Of a stretch of DNA of 64,000 nucleotides, positions 48,801-60,800 are shown one piece after another. Every line of letters begins with the position of its first letter. Positions within the stretch are counted from its first letter, which is position 1. A program made the translations under genes and the position numbers. The notes below the pieces were generated by a model. That model made no database searches and was not told where the DNA came from. It saw only the letters and a list, made by a program, of their open reading frames with translations. This DNA comes from Lepidonotus clava (taxonomy: Eukaryota; Annelida; Polychaeta; Phyllodocida; Polynoidae). The DNA is taken from positions 49,068,374 through 49,132,373 of the forward strand of contig OW387133.1 of NCBI GenBank assembly GCA_936440205.1, written 5' to 3'.

Positions 48801-51800
48801 TATCTGGAAATGTTCTCTGACTCGACTTTTATTATCGAAGACAAAAATGATTATCCTCGTTTTTCTCTGGAGCCCCCTCCAGTATTCACATGGTGGTTTT
48901 TTATTACCTAACAAGTGCCTTCGGCACTAGGAGAAAATCACATTCTTGCGATGACTAAATTAAGCAATTTTAGTACTAATTAATATGCAAAATTGCCTCT
49001 TTTATTGGCAGAATGTCCCCCTCCTTGGGCTGTCCTTGTCCAAGACAGCCCCGTACCTGGGTTCTGCTGGAGAGTGGCGAGGTTCCACTAGAAGAACTTC
49101 TGCCTATATCTTCAATAACTTGAACTTAAAAAGGGGGGTGGCAAACAGTTAAAAATGAAACTTTTCAATATTTTCCCACTAATTTTAGGGAGTTTTACAT
49201 TAAGGATAGAAAACTGTTGGCAGCGGCCAATGTATCAAAACATGAATATCTATAGAACCAATCACACAATTACATCGTGTAATATACTGAATTAAAGCCC
49301 TTATTATTGTCTGCATAGTTTTATTAATTGCAGTAGAACACTATTTGAGAGAAAAAATCTGAAAATCAAAAAGCCATTTCATAGCTTTTATTTTTTGAAC
49401 AATGATAAATCCCTCAATAATCGACTTACAGCCTTGAAATTTGAAGTACTACCCCCTCCCACTGGGCTGACTTTTCAATACAGCGTTTCGGTTTGAAGAC
49501 GGGGCGGCGGGGGCCGGCTGCTGGCGGGGGTCCACCCTCACGGGGTCAGGGAGTGGGGTCGGGAGGAGGGGTGTCCTGGTTCTGACAGCGTGGGTCCGAG
49601 CCACACGTGTGATAGCCCTTTCATGACCTAGATACCTTTTGCGTAATAGTTTGAGCAGGGATGCCATTTTTCCTTCTTTTTCCGGATTTCCGGATTTTTG
49701 CCAGTTCTGTATAAAAAGGAAATTAACAAATCGTGTTACCCAAGTCACCAATTTTGCTTTTCGAATTATTACTTTATGGTTTCTGAGCCATTTTAACCGT
49801 AAATTTATGTCTTTTTAATGAATATTGACCCCCTTTTAGTACTTAAAGTGAAAATCCGGAAATGTCCTTCCTACATTTCCGGATTTTTCATCATTCCTGA
49901 GTGGCATCTCTGTTTGAGCAACTAGCGTACTTGGATGTATCTACAGCCTACATGTGTTAGGCAACACTGCGGAGGAGAACCTCAGTAGGGCTAATTATAA
50001 CTCTCTGACTCAGTAACAGGCAGGGGAATTGACCTCGAGAAATTAAGCAAAAGACTTCCCTCAAATGTACCCAAATGAGGAGTCACAATTTCAAGAATTT
50101 TTTTTTAAAAGTTTAGTATTGTATTGCAGTATTTACTAATACGTTTATATGTCCTTTTAATGTATAGATAGTGGGGTAAGTTGGCTCTTTCAAGCATGTG
50201 TTCAACTTAGGCACTTTTGGACAGTTTTTAGGACCACTGGTCAATCTCCCCCACTGACCTCTGTGACCAGAATAACTTAAGATGGCGGAGGTGTTGTGTT
50301 GGAGAGTGCTCGCAGGCTAACCCTTCTTTCTATAAAGGAGAATCAAGACAGGCTTCAACTATATCTATCTTCTTTGCCGTAATAATGATACTTCCCAGCA
50401 TACTACACTGCCGGTACAAAATATTCAACGTTTTAACGAGAATATATTCTGCTCTAATGGACAAATCAAAGGTCCTATAATCATCGATCGGAACTTTCAG
50501 CCAGTCCCGATGCGTGAGAGAGAAAAAAACCCATGTATACATTAATTCTCACGGACATAGCATCGACTCGCTGTCAGGGGGCTTTCACGTCGGGCTGCAA
50601 CCCGTTGATCACCACTAAGGACCCTGCCAACCGTACCGACCGCTGGTTAGAGAGTAGCATATGGAATTGAGGGTTTCGAGGCAATATATCGATACATTCA
50701 TGAATGCATTCAAGCAGTGCTTGTTCGTGACCATAGTGACTGGTCGTGGCCCTGGAAATGCTATGTTTCTGTGTATGGTAAATGTAGCTTAGTTGTTTCC
50801 AATGTTGAGACATGGAAATGTTCTCTGGAGTGAGTCATCTGTCTTGTGGGTCGGAGGTATGCATGCTGACAAGCCATTTTACCTGTGGTGGCTGTACGCC
50901 TGAGAAAAAGGCCCTTTGCTGACAGGTCTACTACTCACATGGCGTGGTCCGGCCGGCACGTAGTTTTACGGGGGTGTGGGGTGGCCATTATCGGAGAAAC
51001 ATATATCAGGCACTGGACAGATCGCCACGTTAATTAGCTACAACTTTTTTTTTTCTAAAAGCAAATGGTACATTTTGTTTTGCATGTACTGCAATCCTTT
51101 CCACGAACATTTCCCAACATAGATCTGTGGTTATACGTCTATGTTTGTCTGTTTATAAGGACAAAACTGGCTTATGACAAGACATATGCTAAAGATGTAC
51201 GTCTTTTAGAATCAGTTTCATACAATTCCATTCCATTGAATAAAGAAATATAGAATAGTTCACGCTATACGTGATTGTACATGCATAGGAATGTATGTTT
51301 ACTCAAAACGTTAGGGGCCTACAGTGTAACAGGATCATGAATAAAGGAATGCTAGAAATCTGATATGGCCCTTCAGCCAATTACTATAGTGTTGCTCGTG
51401 ATTAATGCTGTCAGACAGAGCCCTGTCTCCAGGCTGTAGCATCAAACGTCTCTGACAGTGACGGGCGAGGTTTCCGTCCGCGGGACGCGTTCACTGTGAC
51501 TTTAATGCTTTGTGTGCGTGCAGGGCCTGGAGGGGGCCTCCTGGAGAGAGGAAGGTAACTGAGAGGAGGGGTTATGGCCCTTATGGCCGGCTCATATTAC
51601 CTAATGCCGCCATCTCGTGGTCGGCTGGTTGTTGCATGTGGCAACAGCTTAGCTTACACTACGTCGAGAACAAAGTTGCCCTTTTTAATTCTTTTTTTTG
51701 TGTTCTTTTATTATTAAGTTGCTTGGGGGGGTGGGGGGGGGGGGGTAGTATGCGGCGGGATTCATGGGAAACTCAGCCTGCATGGAATTACCAATAATGA

Positions 51801-54800
51801 AGGATTATGTTCTTTTACAAGGCAGCCAAATACTCCTGCATACCAATGCCTCCAAAATCCACAAGTGTACTTTTTGGAGTGAACCCGAAATACCTATAGT
51901 GACTGAAAAATTAAACATAGTCGTCCATTGTTAAATTATTTTGTTGTATTTGGAAACTATCCTAGGGCCATAACAACCCTGTTGCATGCGAATATAAAAC
52001 ATCAAATCCCATTACAACAACATAGCTATCAGGGAATATGAATGTTTCTTTCTCGAAAAAAGGGTATCTGAAGGGAAGAGTAGAAATTGTAGATCACTTC
52101 ACCTGCTCATGTTTCACCTAAAAGTGAACGAGTGTTCACCACGCAACGTGCCTTTCAAATGTAGTATTCGTTTGTTCTGCTGAAACCATTAGGAAATTTA
52201 CGCCCCCCCCCCCCCGCCCCAAACGCCCCCCAGGCCCACTGTTTCCTAATTCAACAGGTGTTCATCCTAGAAGCAGTGTGGGAATGTGTGTTGCTAGTAT
52301 CACTAGATTGCCAATATCACTGTTGATGCTAAGGCATGTACAAAGCACATATATATAGTTGTTTAAGCATGCAATATAGGAGATCAAAGGCATATTGCTA
52401 TGCCATTCCTGTCAACCTCGAATTTGAGATATAGCCGTTTTGCGCTATATCTGGCTTTACATTGGTTTTGGGGGGATTATGTTCTTATCACAAAAACATT
52501 ACTTTCATCAGATGGAACTACATTTAAACATGCGATATGGGAAGATAACCGGGTGCATGACAAGACGTTAAATTTGTAATACTCTAGAAAGGTCATTCGG
52601 TAAGGGGTATAGGAGACAGAGCCTCTTTTGGGCCTATGTAAGGGGAGGAGGTATGTTTAATGCCTATATTGTACATATCATATGACCCTACGCAGAAAAC
52701 ATGAGACGGATGTTTCATATGCAATGTACATAATCTCAAGGTTACATGAAAGACTTTTTCAAGTGAGGTAAAATGTAGGCTTATAGAGGATTCATCATGT
52801 GCTCCTTTTAACTTTAGAAATTACTCAAGAGCCCTTTCACGGCAAATGGGGCAATTTCTATGCCCATTGGATTTCATATGAATAGAAAAAGAAGTTGATA
52901 TGTCCTAAAAGCATAATAAATGCTGTTCATAATCATACTAGACTCGGAAAGCATTCTCCCATTAAGGTGCATACATGAGAACATTTTCTTCGGGCAGTAT
53001 TATAGAAGAAACATTAGTAGGCTACCTCTATGATGGTCGCCATGGGACCAACCCAATATGGATGTGCCTACATCGGAGTGCATATTATAGCCCAAACAAA
53101 TCGCATGAAAGAGCTTTAGCTATAGTGCACAAAATGTTTCAAAACTAATAACCATTTTGTATAAGCCTATTGTCTTTTCCCCAAAAGGAAAAATTGTGCG
53201 TGTTTTTATTTATAGCACAAAAGCCGTCGCGGTATCTTTCACGAACATTTTCTCAAATTCGGTTAAATTGAATTTAGCATACGGAAACCGACACAGTTTA
53301 TATATGAAGATGCATGATAAAAGCAGGGAGGAAAAATAGAGGGAAAAAATCCCAAAACTATCGCTGGGTGGCCAGCCTGCCTCGGAGAGCGGCACTGACC
53401 AGCTGACCGGCTGACGGATGGACTCTCTGATCCGAGCCGACGCCCGTGTTGTTGGCGCCCGCCCGTGCGCTTTTTGGGGCCTGGTCCGAGCGCCTGACAA
53501 GATCGTATGTCACGAGAGGCGTCTCATATTCACGCCGTAGATGTTTCTTTATGCGGGGGCCCACCTTTTTCTCCGGTAACAGGGATGGGATCTCGCCATC
53601 CGCTATTCAGAAATACGCGCCCGTATGAGAGTTTCATGACGGTCTGAATACTTTGACGTGATGGATGGAAAAGTTGATGTTGTTGTGCATAAATTCATAA
53701 TTCATGTTTCGTGGTTTCTTTACGGCGCGTTGGTTTCTAATTTTCTTGCTGTTAAAGGAACTTTACGTTCAGATAGGGAATTTTCCATTCATTACGTTCG
53801 CAAAAAGGTGGGTTGGGGCATGAAATCAAAGGAAGGTTCCTAGAGATTCTGAGTGGGTTCCAAGAGAATCAAGAGGGAGATTGAGAAGAGCATATAAGGG
53901 GTTCTAAACAAATCTGAAGAGTTCGTTTAGGGGGTCCCAAACAATGCTGCAGGTTTCAATAAATTCTGTAAGTGTTCCAGTTAACTCTGAGGGAGATCCA
54001 GCTTTTGGCCAAATTTGTTATAGGCCCCTTTAGAAATCTTGTAAAGTTACACAAACCTTTGGAAATCTGAATATCCAGAAACCCACCCGCCCCCTGCCGT
54101 ACGGCACTCCTAGCCAAGGATATGACGTTCTAATAACGTTCTAGCAAGGTTCTGGATGGGTTCTTGTTACGTTACACTGTTAGGTTACAGCGACGTTCTT
54201 TTGATGACTCCCAATTACGTCGCTGCAACAAACTGTTGCAACGTTACATTGTGACGTTCTAATAAAGTTCTTGTAACGTTATTTATGAGGCTGAGACTTA
54301 ATAAGAATGTCATAATAATGTTCTGTTTAGGTCTGGTTAAGACCTCACTGAATGAGGATGTCACAATAACATTCTGTTTAGGTTAGGGTGACACCTAACC
54401 TAATAAGATGGTCACTGTAACATTCTGTTTAGGTAAGGTTAAGACCTGACGTAATCAGAACATCACAATAACATTCTGTTTAGGTGAAGTTGGGACCTCC
54501 TCTAATCAGGAGGTCACAACAATGTTCTGTTTAAATGAGGTCTGGACCTCACCTAATCAGAATGTCACAATGAAGGTCTATTTTAATTTTATCTTGACCT
54601 AACCTCACCAGAACGTTATGAGAACATACTGTTTTGGTTAGGTCTCAACCTCCCAGAAAAATAATGTAACAGTTACGTGACAATTTAGTAAGTAACAGAC
54701 AAACCAAAAATTTATGGTCGCATAATTTGACTGTTACGTCGCACCTTGACTGGGCTAGGCTGTATGCCTATGCAGGGAGGGTCTTCAGTGGCGGATTTTG

Positions 54801-57800
54801 AGATTTTCAAAAGGAGGGCCGCCCTATTACACAAATTTTCTCTGGAACCTCCGGGGCTGAGAACTTTACATTGTATTGTGTTTTTGACCAAATATGATTT
54901 TTAATGTTAAAAATTATATTTGGTCAAAAATGGAAGGGAGGGGGGGCGCCCCCTGCACCCCCCTCTAGATCCGTAACTGCTCTTAAATCTCGAGAGAGAA
55001 AGTTAGATTGTAGATAAATGATTGTCCCATTATGTTAGATATATCATGCAATGTCAACGGCAATTTACAAAATTGATGTCAACGGCAATTCACAAAATTG
55101 ATATTGAGAGATGATCTGCTCAGTTGGAAACATATAATTTATGCTCCTGTACTTGCAGGAGAGAGCTCTGGAGAAGCCAGGCATCGTCCAGTTTGACGAG
55201 AGGCACTACATCGACTCGGTCCAACAGGCCGGCGACCCGTACCGGAAGAACGCCTTTAACGCCGACGTCAGCGACGCCCTGCCCAGCGACCGGTCTCTGC
55301 CCGACACCCGCGAAGCCAGGTGAACATTCTGAACTAGTGTTTCTATAGCCTTCGCTTCAATTTCTTCATTGTATAAGTGGGTGCTTTTTAAACAGCACTT
55401 ATAGATTCACTTTTAGTTATTTATAATTGTTAATTTCGATTATATCGTTTTGGATTAATGATTGCCTATTTGTAAAATTGCAATTGAGGTATTTTATGTA
55501 TAGGTTGCACTTTCTCATCGATTATATTTTTTGTCGGCTTTCTTAATAATATGTTAGTTTGGTGTCTGGTTTCTCACTTTCTTGTGTTATTCAAGCACCT
55601 GAGGTTGAGTTTTCAACAATAACACAGTTTGCTGCATGGTAAAATGAAATGTGCACGAATGAAGAATGTCAACGCGATTAAAATCAGGACTCATAGTTAT
55701 GTCTTTCAAATGTTATAAGATACATATCTTCAATCTAATACATTCCCACACCAGATGAGCTGTCGGCTACTCGTGTCCTAAAAATCAGAAAGACACCCGT
55801 TCTTCCCTAGTTATTCCTCCACATCTCCTGCAAGTGAGAAGTAGCGGTGAAGTACGATTTTCTCCGACTCCCTGATTTATAGCCAAAGGTCAGAGGTGTG
55901 GGGCCGGGCCTGCGGTCAGGGCAGTGGGAGGTCGGGCAGTCGGGGCCCGGGCCTGGTGACCGCGACTCCAGGGCAAGGTTCTGCCATTAAAATGTTACCA
56001 TCCTTCACTTTTTACACCAATTAATAACAGAAAAAGAGGTGAAGTACAGCCTATAGATCTGTGAGTTATTCAACGGGTAGTTTGTGTTGTTTCAGAATCA
56101 GTTGCATTATTAGATGTATTCTTTATAACCTTAGCAGAGTGCATGTATATAGAAGGAGTGGAATTCAATCAAAATACTTAATGAATAATAATTATTATGT
56201 TGAGCCTCTCTTAGTTATACATCTGAATTTGTTGAATCGTTCATAGAGAGATTTAAGTGCATCTGCTCAATATCATTCATCATTAGTCATGAAGCACAGC
56301 AAAACCATCCAACATAGAAATGTCAATGCTTCTTAAGATAACAGTCAATTCTAGGTGGTAGACTTATTTTTTTAGGGAACCATTCACTATGGTGCCAGCT
56401 GTTATAGTCGGATTGGTCGCCAGGGAATGCGCAGTCTCACTGGGTCTGTTTATACTGGATGCCGTCACTCACTGCAAAAATACGAGCATGCTAAAAGAGT
56501 AGCTCAACTTCAGATGACCTGTGTTCTACATGATGGGGTTTTGGAATTATTGGGCAATAGGTTCAAGAGTACATTGAAAACACAAAGTCGTCAGAGAGCC
56601 ACTTTAAAGTTGTCAGAGGGTTGTCATAGGTCACTTTTGGGATGTCATAGGTCACCTTTGGGTTGTCATAGGTGACTTGTGGGGGCAGAGCAGGGCTCAT
56701 TTCAGGCCATTGATGCTGTGTGACGACCTTGTGACAATCCTATGACAACTTGGGGGTGGTCAGAGGGTTGTCATTGTGAATTTTGAGGCTGGATAACAAC
56801 CCAAAGGTTGTCATTTTCTCCCGACTACTTTGGGCCAAAAAGGTCGTCAGAGAAGCAAAAATGAAAATTGGGTTGTCATAGGGTTGTCACAGAAGAAAAG
56901 GAGAGTCAAAAGTCCTGCCTGACAACCCTAGGTTGTCATGGCCTCTGTCTATGATAAAGTATTGTAAGTGAATGGTGTCAAAAACCATACAACTCATAGG
57001 CCTCCTATGCGTAATGGCCATACCTAATAACTAGTAATAAGATAATAGGAAGCCATTATTATGGACCATGATATCTACAACATGAAACTATTCATAAATA
57101 AGATTTTTTTGTATAAAAGACACAGACAACATTGGGTTGTCGTTTTTTGCACCACTTTTGACAACTCTGTGTTTTCAGTGTATGTTGTATGCTTGTCACA
57201 AAATTAATGCTTTTTGATGTAGATTATCGTTAATGCAAGTTGATGTTAACTGTCCAATACTGGTCAAACGGAAGGACACATAAGATTGACCGGATTGGAC
57301 ACATTCAGATGTTTCTGTATTAACCGCCACTCAGGATCTTTATCTACAGACTTCGATATCAATACAATAGTTTCCTAGATACAGATCACTTTTAAAATGT
57401 TGTTCCTTTTCCTGTTTCAATAGGGGTAGGTCCTTTATGGTTAGGCCGAAGCTGGGATTTGTATTTCTGTCGCAAAACATTTCATTCATATATATATATT
57501 ACAATACATACAAATTTACTGAACGTGTACTATACTTTTGGTAGATGCCAAAGTCTTGCCTATGACACCTCTCACCTGCCGAGAACAAGCGTCATCATCA
57601 CGTTCCACAACGAGGCGCGGTCCACCCTGCTCAGAACTGTCGTCAGGTGGGTGTCGCATTAACCTGGTCCCACTGTAATGGCTTCTTCAGGACACTGGAT
57701 AAAATAATCCTAACTTTGATCACTGCAAAAGAAATATCCAAAGAAGAAGAATATAGAATACCAACTCAACTGTAGTATGAATTACATTATTCCCCATGAT

Positions 57801-60800
57801 CTCCCACCACGGATAGCTATTAAAATTCAATTGTACTTGCAGACTATCCTAGATCAAGATGCATGCTGGGAAATATGTAGACAAGTGAGAGGGCTTAAGC
57901 ATATAATTTTTTATTAATCGTGGTATTCTTTATGGTTTATCATTATGGCAAACTAGCAATAAGTATTTTTCGAATTTGTATCTATGTATGCTTTATATTC
58001 TTAAGGGGTTTGAAAAATATCTGTTACAGATAGAAATATGCCAAATAGTTGTATATTTTCTATAGATCACTTAGTGTTTTTGTCTACAAAGTTAGCCAAA
58101 AATAACCCGCAGAAACTAAAAAATACTGTAGATCAGCTATCGGTGGTAGGGAGAAATTCAATAGCAATAGTAAACATTTTCGTTGTGTATGTAGTATTTT
58201 TAAGAGGCTAGATTGGAAAGCAATCGTGAGCGGAAATCGCAAAGAAGAAAGAAAACTCCACAAGCTGTCTACCATGTTTTGTAAGCCGGTCGCTGTGAAA
58301 TGAAAAAAGGCCAGCGTTATCTTGCCATGTCAATTTGCATTTGATAAAACGCAGGATGGGGTTGCTTTGTTAAAAAGGATGTGGTATCTATGCGTCGGTA
58401 CACTAGGTGATATTTTGTCATTCTTTTTCAGTGTCTTGAACCGAAGCCCCCCACAGCTGATCGCGGAGATAATCCTAGTGGACGATTTCAGCGCCAACCG
58501 TAAGTAAAACAATAGATCTGTTTCATACATCTAGGGTACACAAATAGACCTTCTTTCAAAACTGATAACTGTTTCGAACTTTTTAGACTCTTAATTGTAA
58601 TTTATGACAGTCTAATAGTATCATATTTATCTTCCAGCCAAAGACGGCGAACTGCTTCAAGTGTTACCAAAGGTCAAAGTGATAAGAAACGAAAAACGAG
58701 AAGGTGAGTTATACAATCTATTATCTATTCTACGTTTTCAAATATACTATATAGTGGGGTCTGTTAACATTTTCGTTACGTGGTATATAAAAGCACCAAA
58801 TTTTGCATGAGGCACCTCTGAGGCATAACTATTGAATCTAGAAGGGGAGCCATCTTGAAATACCAACATGAAATTTTGACAAATTTTGTAAGTTTTTAGC
58901 ATTTGAAATTTAAGGTATTTAACCAAAACTTTGGGCTAGCTTCGATTAGACCTATTTTATAGATTCAAAAGGTAAATAATTGAATTCCCTGTCCTATAAT
59001 CTACCAATTTGGACAATAGCAATGTGTTTCTAGGCATTTCAGAAGGTGAGATATAAGATTATTTCAATAAAAATCGGCCATATTGGATTTTTGGCCCCCC
59101 CGTCCGGGTTATATTGATATTTCAAGGTGGCTCCCCTTTAAAATTCAATGAAGGGGTCCCAGGGGATCATCATACCAAATGAAATCAATAAATCTTGTGG
59201 CAAAAGAGTAAAGTCTATATCCTTTTTTTAATAAATATTTTGGAATCCAGCAGTCATTATCAAAGGTATCATGCTAATGAATTCAGCCATTTTGAAATTT
59301 ATGGTATTGTATTGGATGAATATCATATTTATTGAGCCCTCTAGGCTATTAACAACTGATATTGGAACCATTTCCTCCTTTAGCCTTAATAGCTAAAAAT
59401 CATAATATTTCTCAAAATTAGTCAGCCATCTTGGATTTTGGATTTCCGCATTGACTTGAAACATTCTTGAAAGAATTTTTATAGTAAAAGTCGGCCATAT
59501 TGGTTTTTGGGCCCCCACATCCGTCCTATTGATATTTCAACGTGGCTCCCCTTCCAGATTTGATAGTTATGCCTCAGAGGTGCCTCATACCAAATTTGGT
59601 GCTTTTATCCGATGGTAACGATTTCTCAAAAAAATGACCTAAACAGACCCCACTAATATTCCAATTGGCCAACGAGTAGTTCTTTAAGTAAATACATAGA
59701 GTCATTTATGAGATCTGGTTTTTATAGGTTTTAGTTTTTATACAACTGTAGTTGTGCGAAAAACCCATATGGGCAAATTTGCAATTACAATCAAAGCAGT
59801 ATAACTCAACAGAAAATTAGAGCAGCCATAGACCAATGACTTATATATCCAGTATGCACATGGAACTTTCAAACCTGCAAGGAAGGTTGTTAAACGATTG
59901 GGTTTGATAGATATATATATTTATTCATAAAAGAAAAATAAAGTTGAACTGCTTCTCCGGCAGGCCTGGTGCGGTCCCGGGTGCGGGGGGCCGACCTGGC
60001 CACGGCCGACGTACTCACCTTTCTCGACAGTCACTGCGAGGCCAACGTCGACTGGCTGCAACCGCTACTTGCCAGACTGAAAGAAGTGAGTGCGTTTTTG
60101 TATACTCAAGTTCCTTATATTATATTGTATACCCTGGGCTCTTCTTCCGTACAAACACATGAATTAGTAAATTGCTATAGGTTTAAGACAGTTGCGTGTC
60201 ACCTGCAAGTATGCGAACTTGTTTATGTACATATTGTTCATCCAGCAGAAACTGCATTTGGGTCGACATCCGCCTATACAGGCCTTTATGTATATATAGA
60301 ATTGATGTTTTCAATATAACGTTTAAAAATACAGGAGTTGTACTGTAGTCACTTGTTATGTTCTCTGAGGACGTTATAGAAACTCTAAAAGAACAAAGCT
60401 GCTAGCCCTATCTGTAAGTTTTGGGCTTAATTCTTCCCAATATCTCATATTCTTGCATTGACAAACGTGAGTTGGGGTACATTGCAGGCCCACCAAGCGG
60501 TGGTCAGCCCTATCATTGACGTCATTAGTCTCGACACGTTTGAGTACGTGCCGGCTGCTGGTGAACTGCGCGGAGGTGAGGAATTAAAAATGTTTAACAC
60601 CGTAAGCAAAAATGGTCTCTGCAGATGGCAAGGGTAAACCTGTTCAGGGGTATACTTGACGATGGCTCTTATGTTCTAATGATAACACAGGTGGCTTGCT
60701 GAGGAGACCATAAAAGTTTGAAAAAGTTTAAGATCAACAAGCATTTCTGGGAAGAGTGTCTCCTAGGTTCTTCTCTGAATGTCCGTGTATAGCCACAGTA

